Below, piece by piece: positions 7,010 through 13,400 of a DNA stretch of 20,170 nt (position 1 is its first letter; each line of letters begins with the position of its first letter). A program made the translations under genes and the position numbers. The DNA is taken from contig JASHRR010001213.1 of the NCBI GenBank assembly GCA_030037185.1, positions 1 to 20,170 of the forward strand. The letters are read 5' to 3'. This DNA is from Xanthobacteraceae bacterium (GTDB lineage Bacteria; Pseudomonadota; Alphaproteobacteria; Rhizobiales; Xanthobacteraceae). A model generated the notes under the pieces. The model had not been told where the DNA came from. It did no database searches and was given only the letters and a program-made list of their open reading frames with translations.

Positions 7010-8200
7010 ATGCCCAACCGCTTCCCAGGCTCGATGGCAGCCGCTGCGATCGCAGCGGCGGGCGCCGTCATCTCGGTACCCATCTCGACGCACGCTCAGG
7101 TGCCAGCGGCTACCGGCCAAGTGCTGAAAACGCCCTGGGGCGAACCGGATCTGCAGGGTATTTGGACGGACGAATTTGATACGCCCCTACAACGCCCTGC
7201 CAAGTACGCCGACCAAGAATTTTTCACCGAGGCCCAGCGGGAGGAACTGAACCAGGAGCGATCGGCGCTGCTCGGGCGGCGCGCAACCGACCGCGACCTC
7301 GCCGGCGGCTACAACTTTGCAATATTCTTATCCACAAAGCGCACCGGCGCGCGCACGTCGCTGATCGTGGATCCGCCCGATGGCCGGATTCCGCCATTGA
7401 TCCCGCAGGCGCAGAAGATCGCTGCCGCCGAGCGGGAATTCCGTCTCGCCTTGTTGCAGTCGACCGAGACATGCAAGAAAAAGTTACCGGGTTGCAGCGG
7501 CGGCAAGTATGACGCGATGCCCTCGCCACGACGCGCAGACCTTCCGCCCCGCTATAACACCTCGCGCATGAACCGCTATGACCGTCCGGAGGACGGCGGC
7601 TTGGCCGAACGCTGCCTCACAGCCGGCCTGCCCGAGTTCGGAACCGCCTTCGGCGGCAGCTTTCGCCGCATCGTGCAGACGCTGGGCGGCATCACGATCT
7701 TCTACGACGTGGGTCAGGGCCATGCCTGGCAGCGCGATATCGTCATGAACGCAAGCTCACACTTACCGGCTCATATTCGCCAGTGGAATGGCGACTCGCG
7801 CGGCCATTGGGAGGGCAATACGCTCGTGATCGATGTGACCAACTTCAGTCCGAAGACCGACTATCGTGGATCGCGCGAGAACTTGCACTTAGTCGAGCGT
7901 TGGACCCGCACCGGGCCAACCGCACTCGAATACGTTGTCACGATCGAAGATCCAACCGTATGGACGAGACCATGGACCGTCAAGCAAGAGTTCACCAAGC
8001 AGAGCGAGCGGGAAAATAAGATATTTTACGAGCCGCGCTGCATCGAAGGAAACTATGGTCTCCCGGGGCTGTTGCTTGGGCAGCGTGTAGAAGAATTTGC
8101 CTTTGCGCAGGGAAGAGGTCCTGATCCGGCGACCAAGGACAATGTCGGGTCTCTTGTAGACACTGCTCCTGTTCCCCCCGCTCAGGATCCGTTTCAGTAA
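7010..8200 (+). CDS. Exported conserved protein of unknown function
   Basis: The product has 396 residues. AAAGAGGA about eight bases before the ATG is a good ribosome binding site. Residues 1-29 form a Sec signal peptide (AAAAIAAAGAVISVPISTHA). The mature protein opens with TPWGEPDLQGIWTDEFDTPL and later has LAERCLTAGLPEFG, RDIVMNASSHLP, then GHWEGNTLVIDVTNFSPKTD and ENLHLVERWTRTGPTALEY (about 265-305), and near the end EPRCIEGNYGLPGLLLG. These blocks recur in a large family found in many copies in Acidobacteria and some alphaproteobacteria, for which I know no function. Three conserved-looking Cys lie in the mature region (TCKKKLPGC, RCL, RCIEGN). It is probably periplasmic. It stands alone, divergent from the DsrE-like gene, with a hairpin after its stop. 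Confidence 0.75.
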   Translation: MPNRFPGSMAAAAIAAAGAVISVPISTHAQVPAATGQVLKTPWGEPDLQGIWTDEFDTPLQRPAKYADQEFFTEAQREELNQERSALLGRRATDRDLAGGYNFAIFLSTKRTGARTSLIVDPPDGRIPPLIPQAQKIAAAEREFRLALLQSTETCKKKLPGCSGGKYDAMPSPRRADLPPRYNTSRMNRYDRPEDGGLAERCLTAGLPEFGTAFGGSFRRIVQTLGGITIFYDVGQGHAWQRDIVMNASSHLPAHIRQWNGDSRGHWEGNTLVIDVTNFSPKTDYRGSRENLHLVERWTRTGPTALEYVVTIEDPTVWTRPWTVKQEFTKQSERENKIFYEPRCIEGNYGLPGLLLGQRVEEFAFAQGRGPDPATKDNVGSLVDTAPVPPAQDPFQ

Positions 8201-8221
8201 TAGACACACTACTACTGTGGT

Positions 8222-8250
8222 GCACGCCCCAGCGCGATCGACGGGCGTGC
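8222..8250 (+). terminator. Possible terminator hairpin
   Basis: GCACGCCC (8222-8229) pairs perfectly with GGGCGTGC (8243-8250) across a 13-base loop, 21 bases after the stop of the 396-residue protein. There is no T-run, so it may be a weak terminator or only a 3'-end stabilising hairpin. Confidence 0.35.
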
Positions 8251-8384
8251 GTCGGTCGCACACCGGGCTGCGCGGGCACTCGCGGGATTACGTGGGATCG
8301 ATGACGCAGCCAGCAACATCTTTTCGCCGATCAGACTCGGCGAGAGGAGCCGAGCCGCAACGTTCCAAAGGGGTTTCCGACACA

Positions 8385-8435
8385 TCACTGCGCGGGACCA
8401 GCCGCGACGGATTGCAATGTGGCCTGGTCGTTCAT
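8385..8435 (-). pseudogene. Short frame behind the second palindrome, possible gene start
   Basis: ATG at 8435 begins MNDQATLQSVAAGPAQ and stops at 8385. The ATG is 21 bases past the palindrome at 8456-8469, the same arrangement as for the 80-residue gene. A shifted frame continues with VSETPLERCGSAPLAESDRR and stops soon after. This could be the broken start of a gene under the same operator, or chance. No family is recognised. Confidence 0.25.
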
Positions 8436-8455
8436 CTCAGTGCACCGGTTGTTAT

Positions 8456-8469
8456 GGTTACCGGTAACT
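8456..8469. promoter_or_regulatory. Palindrome copy 1 (GTTACCGGTAAC)
   Basis: Perfect 12-bp palindrome at 8457-8468, 13 of 14 positions shared with copy 2. It lies just downstream of the stop of the 80-residue gene and 21 bases before the minus-strand ATG at 8435. Confidence 0.5.
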
Positions 8470-8491
8470 GTGCTGACGCGAGGTGTGGCAG

Positions 8492-8734
8492 CTATTCCTC
8501 GCCGTAATACCGCCTCAGGGCCTTGCCTGACAGCTGGGCCGTCACCCGGCGCTCGGCGCTCGCGGCGGCCAGGTCGCCGATCAGCGCAGGCACGCTGCAA
8601 TTCCTGTGATGCGCCAGGCGGAGGAGCTTCGCCTTGGTGGTCGCTTCAAGGAAGAAATGCCCCCGGGTCTTTGTGCCGTTTTCGAGGTGGCGTTCGCGAT
8701 ACCTGGCTTGCTTCTCGGCGTTGCTTAAGGCCAT
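8492..8734 (-). CDS. Small ribbon-helix-helix-like protein
   Basis: The product has 80 residues from ATG 8734, which has GGGGA about ten bases upstream. The frame is open further up, but the upstream part has no protein-like character, and MALSNAEKQARYRERHLENG is a typical start of small accessory proteins of plasmids and integrative elements. Residues about 22-29 (KTRGHFFL) look like a beta strand, followed by helices at about 31-44 (TTKAKLLRLAHHRN) and 48-63 (VPALIGDLAAASAERR). That is the order of an Arc/MetJ-type ribbon-helix-helix DNA-binding fold. The C-terminal LSGKALRRYYGEE is short. GTTACCGGTAAC occurs 28 bases upstream of the ATG and again 23 bases past the stop, so autoregulation is plausible. 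The fold is inferred by eye. No partner such as ParA or a toxin is seen. Confidence 0.6.
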   Translation of the reverse strand: MALSNAEKQARYRERHLENGTKTRGHFFLEATTKAKLLRLAHHRNCSVPALIGDLAAASAERRVTAQLSGKALRRYYGEE

Positions 8735-8761
8735 GGATGCTGTCCCCGGTGCGTTGCAATC

Positions 8762-8775
8762 GGTTACCGGTAACC
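8762..8775. promoter_or_regulatory. Palindrome copy 2, upstream of the 80-residue gene
   Basis: GGTTACCGGTAACC is a perfect 14-bp palindrome ending 28 bases before the ATG at 8734. It is the best candidate operator for the encoded ribbon-helix-helix-like protein. Confidence 0.55.
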
Positions 8776-9015
8776 TACGTGTAGGTCGCAGGCAAGCCCT
8801 CAGGTGTCGGCGCAAGCCGGCGGCCACTTCCCAAGAGAAAGGTAAATCTTGACGGCGGCGCATAGGCGCCGTCGCACGTCGGGTACCGAGCACCGGCTGC
8901 AGGCTCGCTTCAGGATTTTCCCTCGTGAACCACGCAAATTGTTCGGAAAGCCACATCATCGCTATGGAATCATCGGCCTCGTCGCCGGTCGGGTGATGCC
9001 CGGCTCAATCGGCCG

Positions 9016-9709
9016 TCAAGCTTGCGGTGTCCGAATAGTGGCATCATGGAACGACAGCCCATCCGTTCCGCCGCAAAGCTGAAGCGCCTTGATGCATGCC
9101 CGGAGGACTGCCGGCCGGTGCGGCCTTACACCGGCTTGCTTACCAATTTCGACCAGAACATCGACTGCGATGCGGTGTGACGGCGTGCGCGCGAATGACA
9201 ACGCGACGGCCTCGGCGTCTGTTGGCGGATTGCGCGCGGTGCCTCGCATCAAGGACTGAACGCGCCTCGCGAGGTCTGCCGCACCGACATTGCGCATGAC
9301 GCTCTGAGCGAAGTTGGCGAGGTGCTCCAGGGCGTCCGGTGCTGAGATCGAAAGCTCTGGCGAATGCCACTAGGTCCTGCAGGTCAACGGCTTCGACGGT
9401 TATGGCCCCCGGCGTCTGGCTGGCAAACGGCCGCTGACCGTCAGGGTTCCTGCTGTCCCAATGATCAGGACGCAGCCCTGACCGTCTGGGGGCCGCACAC
9501 GCGGCTCGCAAACGCCGTTGATGATCTTCGGTGCCGTCAAGTTCGACCCAACTCACGCCGGCCGGTGCTGTCCGCAGGTCAACCGGTTCGCTACGCAATA
9601 GCTTGCCGCGCACATCGAGAAGCCAACGGTCCAGCGACTCCGTGCCTGCATTCGCCAAGGGGGTAGCAAGTTCACCGGCCGGCAGGAAAACAGGCGCAGA
9701 CATGTTCAT
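9016..9709 (-). pseudogene. Hypothetical gene broken by several frameshifts
   Basis: From ATG 9709 the frame reads MNMSAPVFLPAGELATPLAN and then SLDRWLLDVRGKLLRSEPVD. Around 9540-9530 the protein-like sequence moves to another frame (LTAPKIINGV, then PPDGQGCVLIIGTAGTLTVS), returns near 9425 (SQTPGAITVEAVDLQDLVAF), and near 9340 shifts again into PDALEHLANFAQSVMRNVGA, which runs to the stop at 9016 through LARRVQSLMRG and IAVDVLVEIGKQAG. Joined together, this is one protein of about 230 residues with a beta-rich middle and helical C-terminus. I do not recognise the family. Three shifts in one gene mean it is dead, unless the assembly is poor here. It lies just upstream of the ribbon-helix-helix gene on the same strand, and both may come from one element. 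Confidence 0.5.
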
Positions 9710-9800
9710 TCCACTTCGCTAGATCGTCGCCACCAAAGCCGAAGATCGACTGCATCTGATCACCGAGCACCTGCGTAGCTGCAAATCTGACCCGGCGAAG
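9672..9800 (-). pseudogene. Fragment overlapping the start of the broken gene
   Basis: A frame from 9800 to the TGA at 9672-9674 reads VRFAATQVLGDQMQSIFGFG, then GDDLAKWNEHV, and overlaps the first codons of the broken gene. It has no start codon behind a ribosome binding site and a stop just above it. The composition is protein-like, so it may be the end of a preceding gene or an N-terminal part of the same broken gene in another frame. Confidence 0.3.
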
Positions 9801-9907
9801 TCACATTGCGTGCTTGCGGGTGCGGCGACTTTCCGATGCTCTCGATCTGTCCGTGGACGCCTGGCGCAACGGAATGTTGGCGAGGGTTGGAACACAAAAA
9901 ACTTGAT

Positions 9908-10864
9908 TTACTCCGCGACCTTACCAACCCCAGCAGCCGCCAGCCGTCGAGCATGGGCATAGCGCGCCGCGACAGCGCAGCTTGCCATTCGGGTGCGGAC
10001 ATCGTCGGCACGACTCGTCAGAATGATGGGAACTCGGGCGCCGAGCACGATGCCGGCGGCATCTGCATTTGCGAGGAACGTCAGCTCCTTCGCCAGCATG
10101 TTTCCGGCCTCGAGGTCAGGCACCAGCAGGATATCCGCATCGCCCGCAACCGGCGAGGTAATGTGCTTGATGGCAGCGGCTTCGGAGCTGATTGCATTGT
10201 CGAAAGCCAACGGCCCATCCAACACCGCGCCAGTGATCTGCCCTCGCTCGGCCATCTTGCATAGGGCGGCCGCATCGATCGTAGAGGGAATCTTCGAGGT
10301 GATCGTTTCCACGGCCGACAGGATGGCGACCTTCGGCCGGGCGATCCACAATGTATGCGTGAGGTCGATCACGTTTTGCAAGATATCGACCTTGTCTTCG
10401 AGGCTGGGAAAAATGTTGATGGCTGCATCAGTAATGAATAACGGCTTAGGATAGGTCGGCACGTCCATGATGAAGACGTGACTGATTCGCCTCGCTGTTC
10501 GTATACCATTGTCGTTGCGCACCACGGCTGCCATCAGTTCGTCGGTATGCTGGCTGCCCTTCATCAGGGCATCTGCTTCTCCGGATCGGATCAGCTCGAC
10601 GGCCTTCTCGGCTGCTGCATGGCTGTGCGGTTGATCCACAATGCGTAGGGCAGAGATGTCGAGATGCAGAGATGCCGCCAATGCCCGGATACGGGCTTCG
10701 GGCCCGACCAGGATCGGCGCAATGATCTTAGCGAGGCTTGCCTCAATGGCGCCCCTGAGCGAGCTCTCGTCACAAGGATGTGCAACAGCTGTCCGAACCG
10801 GCGCCAGGGCATGACAGCTGTAGATCAACGCGTCGTATTTCTCGTGCTTGCGCTCTGCTTCCAT
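9908..10864 (-). CDS. pta: Phosphate acetyltransferase / butyryltransferase
   Basis: The product has 318 residues from ATG 10864, which has GGAG eight bases upstream; a longer open frame to 10966 overlaps the previous gene and lacks family sequence. It interconverts an acyl-CoA and acyl phosphate in the cytoplasm. Family blocks: IIAPILVGPEARI (about 45-57), GEADALMKGSQHTDELM, YPKPLFITDAAINIFPSLED, RPKVAILSAVETITSKIPST, GAVLDGPLAFDNAIS, DADILLVPDLEAGNMLAKEL and VPIILTSRAD near the end. The length is that of the single-domain Pta/Ptb type, not the long Pta with a DRTGG domain. Acetyl versus butyryl preference cannot be read from sequence. It follows the CBS-BON gene by 67 bp and is probably cotranscribed. 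Acetate kinase, the usual partner in rhizobial pta-ackA-fabI2 clusters, is not found downstream, where only a broken gene lies. Confidence 0.88.
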   Translation of the reverse strand: MEAERKHEKYDALIYSCHALAPVRTAVAHPCDESSLRGAIEASLAKIIAPILVGPEARIRALAASLHLDISALRIVDQPHSHAAAEKAVELIRSGEADALMKGSQHTDELMAAVVRNDNGIRTARRISHVFIMDVPTYPKPLFITDAAINIFPSLEDKVDILQNVIDLTHTLWIARPKVAILSAVETITSKIPSTIDAAALCKMAERGQITGAVLDGPLAFDNAISSEAAAIKHITSPVAGDADILLVPDLEAGNMLAKELTFLANADAAGIVLGARVPIILTSRADDVRTRMASCAVAARYAHARRLAAAGVGKVAE

Positions 10865-10931
10865 GCGAAAAGCTCCATGCGACGAGGCCGCCGCAAATAT
10901 CATCAGCAGTAATTGGACTCGGGCTTCTGGT

Positions 10932-11624
10932 CTAGGTGCCGGCTCCCACCGGCCGCACGAGGACATTGTCGTTGACAGCCTTCACGCCCGGCATGGTTTC
11001 GACCGCTACACGGAGCGCTTGTTTCTCAACCGACGAGTCAACGATTCCCCACAGATCGACCAAACCGTCGGTGACAATTACATTGACTAAGTTTGACCGC
11101 ACCCAAGGTTCGGATTTGAGCCGCGAAAGGAGCTTTCCCCGCAACTCGATATCGCCAATCGATTGCGATGGCGTCACCTTCTTTCGAGACGTCGCAAGCG
11201 CCTGGATGAGATTCGCGCGGCTCACAATGCCGACGACCTTCCCATTGTGAACAACCGGCACTCGCTTGATTCGATGACGCTCGAGGAGTGCCGCGATATC
11301 GGCAACAGGCGTGTCAGGATCCGCGGAAACGACAGTTCGAGACATGATATCGGCGACCCTGCGGCCGTGTTCCTTCACGTATTCGGCCGCAAGAACGTCT
11401 CGACTTACGAGCAGCTGCAGCCACCATGGATGGTCGTGCTCGGTATGGGCTTCGTCGCGCCGGATAAGATCGCCTTCGCTGAGCATGCCGACCAGCTTCC
11501 CTGTGTCATCAACGACTGGCACGGCACTGATGCGGTTGGTGAGCAGTAGTTCGACAACATCTTGCACGTTACTATCGGGCTTCACCGAGATCACCTCAGT
11601 GACCATGACATCAGAGGCCCTCAT
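10932..11624 (-). CDS. CBS-pair protein with C-terminal BON domain
   Basis: The product has 230 residues from ATG 11624, with AAGGAAGGA about nine bases upstream; the 20 codons above it belong to the leader. CBS 1 (about 1-58) is MRASDVMVTEVISVKPDSNV, then ISAVPVVDDTGKLVGMLSEG. CBS 2 (about 88-145) is VADIMSRTVVSADPDTPVAD, then IKRVPVVHNGKVVGIVSRAN. BON (about 158-226) has LLSRLKSEPW, VIVTDGLVDLWGIVDSSVEK and MPGVKAVNDNV. CBS pairs sense adenine nucleotides or related ligands; BON domains bind membranes or other ligands. There is no signal peptide, so it is probably a cytoplasmic sensor. It is the first gene of a likely two-gene unit with pta. An FNR-like sequence lies 60 bp upstream. This domain pair is common in rhizobia near microaerobic genes; its exact partner is unknown. 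Confidence 0.88.
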   Translation of the reverse strand: MRASDVMVTEVISVKPDSNVQDVVELLLTNRISAVPVVDDTGKLVGMLSEGDLIRRDEAHTEHDHPWWLQLLVSRDVLAAEYVKEHGRRVADIMSRTVVSADPDTPVADIAALLERHRIKRVPVVHNGKVVGIVSRANLIQALATSRKKVTPSQSIGDIELRGKLLSRLKSEPWVRSNLVNVIVTDGLVDLWGIVDSSVEKQALRVAVETMPGVKAVNDNVLVRPVGAGT

Positions 11625-11683
11625 GAGCGGAATCCTTCCTTTTAGGATGACCTCGTTCCTAAGGGGGATGGCAGGCGCGATCA

Positions 11684-11697
11684 TTGATCTTTCACAA
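11684..11697 (-). promoter_or_regulatory. FNR/FixK-like site upstream of the CBS-BON gene
   Basis: On the minus strand TTGTGAAAGATCAA: the right half ATCAA is perfect for TTGAT-N4-ATCAA, while the left half is TTGTG, closer to CRP. Its centre is about 66 bases before the ATG, so a class II start site would leave a leader of about 25 bases. The -10 match is poor. Confidence 0.35.
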
Positions 11698-11787
11698 ATG
11701 CAGCTCTTATCATTTCAGACCCTTGCCACGATCGTTCAAATTCTCTCGCCAAGAGCAATGGCCTTTTTAGAGGTCAATGCAACGTCT

Positions 11788-11960
11788 CATGGCCACAACG
11801 CCCTTCGTCTCAACCAAAACGACCCATATCTCCCAGCCTGGACGTTCTGCGGCCACGTGAAAATGTCGCGAGTTAAGTCGAACTCAAGCAATTCGCCGGG
11901 AAACATGAAGCCTGCACAGTGCGAACAACGGTGCCATGGGTAGTTGTCGACTGGGCCTGA
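11788..11960 (-). pseudogene. Short zinc-ribbon-like frame interrupted by an amber codon
   Basis: Just after a TAG at 11961-11963 the minus frame reads GPVDNYPWHRCSHCAGFMFP, then GELLEFDLTRDIFTWPQNV and GRYGSFWLRRRALWP, and stops at 11788. The CxxC near an aromatic cluster and the orderly Trp/Phe/Tyr pattern look like a small one-knuckle protein. Upstream of the TAG the same frame continues as KFVMNGSSQ, with a possible ATG. I do not recognise a named family. It could be a gene with one nonsense mutation or a chance frame. It lies 163 bases upstream of the CBS-BON start. Confidence 0.3.
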
Positions 11961-12021
11961 CTATTGTGAGCTTCCATTCATCACGAACTTGATCAAAGAA
12001 TATATACAAATTATCCGATGC

Positions 12022-12294
12022 TCAACCCGGCGCCGAAGAAGGTTGCGTAGGTCTGAACCGGCCAGCATCAAGACATATCCATCGTTCCCATTCCTGTGAA
12101 GATCTGCAGGAGATCAGCAATATTGCCGTCCGCAACAGACCTGCATCGGCGGCAAAATGCGAACGTCGTTCCGCCTCGTAGCCGAATCGACGTTCCGACA
12201 GCTCCGACAACTCTGGTTCCAGCGCGAGCTTCAGCGATTCGCGCACCGCCGAATCGGCCTCGACCACGAACACATTGCAAGTTCTCCCTTCCAT
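12022..12294 (-). pseudogene. Chimeric remnant: receiver-domain start joined to a decarboxylase piece
   Basis: The 90-codon frame from ATG 12294 begins MEGRTCNVFVVEADSAVRES and LKLALEPE, which matches the first strand, acidic pair and first helix of a FixJ-type response-regulator receiver domain. Instead of the phospho-acceptor Asp and the rest of the fold, it runs from about residue 48 into DAGLLRTAILLISCRSSQEW and ERWICLDAG. This is the GDAGLLRTE...WxxLDAG block of fold-IV ornithine/lysine decarboxylases, also present at 14934-15030. It then ends in an unrelated tail. Neither half could function, so this is a junction of two gene fragments. It sits just behind the fabI terminator. Confidence 0.5.
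12060..12155 (-). repeat. Diverged copy A of the decarboxylase segment
   Basis: Starts with GGCCAGCATCAAGACATATC on the plus strand, identical to 14934-14953, then stays roughly three-quarters identical for about 95 bp by eye. Both copies encode the same protein block on the minus strand. Confidence 0.6.
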
Positions 12295-12339
12295 AGATCT
12301 TGATTTCCGATCGACAAGCACTTATCGGTTCGCGTGGCC

Positions 12340-12390
12340 AAAAAAAAATGCGCAAAATTGCTCCTCAACCTCTATTCGTCGGTGCGCATT
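12340..12390 (-). terminator. Intrinsic terminator of fabI
   Basis: On the minus strand AATGCGCA (12390-12383) pairs perfectly with TGCGCATT (12354-12347) over a 28-base loop and runs directly into nine T (12348-12340). It begins 12 bases after the fabI stop. The loop is long, but the T-run and position make a rho-independent terminator likely. Confidence 0.6.
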
Positions 12391-12402
12391 GACTTACAGC
12401 CA

Positions 12403-13185
12403 TCAATGGGACCCCATGCCTTCGATATGGAAACCGCCGTCGACATGAAGTACTTCTCCCGTGACGGCCGTAGAGTAATCGCTGGCGAGCAAGAGCGCTG
12501 CCCGGCCCACTTCATCTGATTCGACTGTGCGGTGTAGCGGCGCCTGGCGCGCGGTTTCACTCAAGAGCTCGTCGAAATGCTCTATGCCGGACGCTGCCCG
12601 CGTTGCCACGGCGCCGGCGGAGATCGCGTTGACGCGGATTCTTTTAGGACCTAGCTCATGAGCGAGGTAGCGGACTGACGCTTCCAACGCTGCTTTCACT
12701 GGCCCCATCACGTTGTAGTGGTCGACGACCTTTTCGGCGCCGTAGAAACTCAGTGTCGTCAGGCTTCCGCCTTTATCCATCAGCGGCTCGGCAAGCTGCG
12801 CCATGCGAATGAACGAATGACAAGACACCAGCATCGCCTCCGCGAAGCGTTCCGCAGAGCAATCGGTAAGGCGTCCGAGAAGGGCATCCTTGCGCGCCCA
12901 AGCGACTGCATGAAACAGGAAGTCCAGGCGCCCCCATGTGCCCTGGACGGCCGCAAAGACAGCCTCGAGCTGACCGGGCGTTGCGACATTGCAAGGCAGC
13001 ATAATTGTCGCCTCCGCCCTTCGCGCCAGCGGCTCGACGTAGGTCTTCGCCTTGTCATTACGATAGGTGATGCCAAGCTCCGCACCAGCACTCCGGAAGT
13101 GCCTCGCCGCCGCCCAGGCCAAGCTGTGCTCATTCGCAATCCCGACGACCAAGCCCTTGCGTCCCTGCAAATCAACGATCTCCAT
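12403..13185 (-). CDS. fabI: Enoyl-[acyl-carrier-protein] reductase, FabI type
   Basis: The product has 260 residues from ATG 13185, behind a modest AAGAGAG; an upstream in-frame ATG at 13227 adds 14 basic residues without family similarity. It catalyses the NAD(P)H-dependent last step of fatty-acid elongation in the cytoplasm. Motifs: nucleotide site GLVVGIANEHSLAWAAARHF (11-30), CNV at about 65-67, FHAVAWARKDALLG (91-104), catalytic Tyr157-x6-Lys164 in HYNVMGPVKAALEA, RIRVNAISAGAVATRAASGI, and C-terminal VTGEVLHVDGGFHIEGMG. The position of E. coli FabI Tyr146 is Phe147 (LSFYGAEK), a change typical of side-branch FabI paralogues. Beside pta and a PhaC-like gene it corresponds to the fabI2 of rhizobial clusters and may not be the housekeeping enzyme. 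It has its own upstream region of 215 bp and its own terminator. Confidence 0.9.
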   Translation of the reverse strand: MEIVDLQGRKGLVVGIANEHSLAWAAARHFRSAGAELGITYRNDKAKTYVEPLARRAEATIMLPCNVATPGQLEAVFAAVQGTWGRLDFLFHAVAWARKDALLGRLTDCSAERFAEAMLVSCHSFIRMAQLAEPLMDKGGSLTTLSFYGAEKVVDHYNVMGPVKAALEASVRYLAHELGPKRIRVNAISAGAVATRAASGIEHFDELLSETARQAPLHRTVESDEVGRAALLLASDYSTAVTGEVLHVDGGFHIEGMGSH

Positions 13186-13311
13186 GGCGGCTCTCTTGAA
13201 GTTTGATTTGGTTTTCTCTCGCAGCATTGTCTCTAGGCACCGATCGCTTTCGCCGAACGGCCGGGTAGTCGGCGCCCTGCGTACACATTGCTATCGAAAT
13301 GGTCCGTGACT

Positions 13312-13332
13312 TTGATTTGAATTAAATTCAAA
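13312..13332 (-). promoter_or_regulatory. FNR/FixK-like site overlapping an AT-rich inverted repeat, upstream of fabI
   Basis: On the minus strand TTAATTCAAATCAA (13325-13312) differs from TTGAT-N4-ATCAA at one position. It overlaps a perfect repeat TTTGAATTAAATTCAAA (13316-13332). The centre is about 133 bases before the fabI ATG, implying a leader of about 90 bases; TAGCAAT sits near the expected -10. Confidence 0.45.
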
Positions 13333-13400
13333 GGACTTTCATAATATACATTATGCGAAAGCATCGCCGCCCAATGACGAAATAAGGAGGAGGTGGGGAG

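Noticed and set aside
8456..8775. Palindromes as repABC parS sites
   Set aside because: parS of repABC plasmids is a 16-bp GTTNNNNGCNNNNAAC element; these are 12-14 bp with a CCGG centre, and no ParA/ParB gene is present.
8735..8959. N-terminal extension of the 80-residue protein to ATG 8959
   Set aside because: It would run through the palindrome, is Arg/Pro-rich without protein-like pattern, and the internal ATG has a better context.
9016..9709. Broken gene as the missing acetate kinase
   Set aside because: None of the kinase blocks (NxGSSSxK, HRxxHGG-type, DTRxGxxP-type) appears in any of the three frames.
12718..13206. 162-codon plus-strand frame
   Set aside because: Antisense to fabI.
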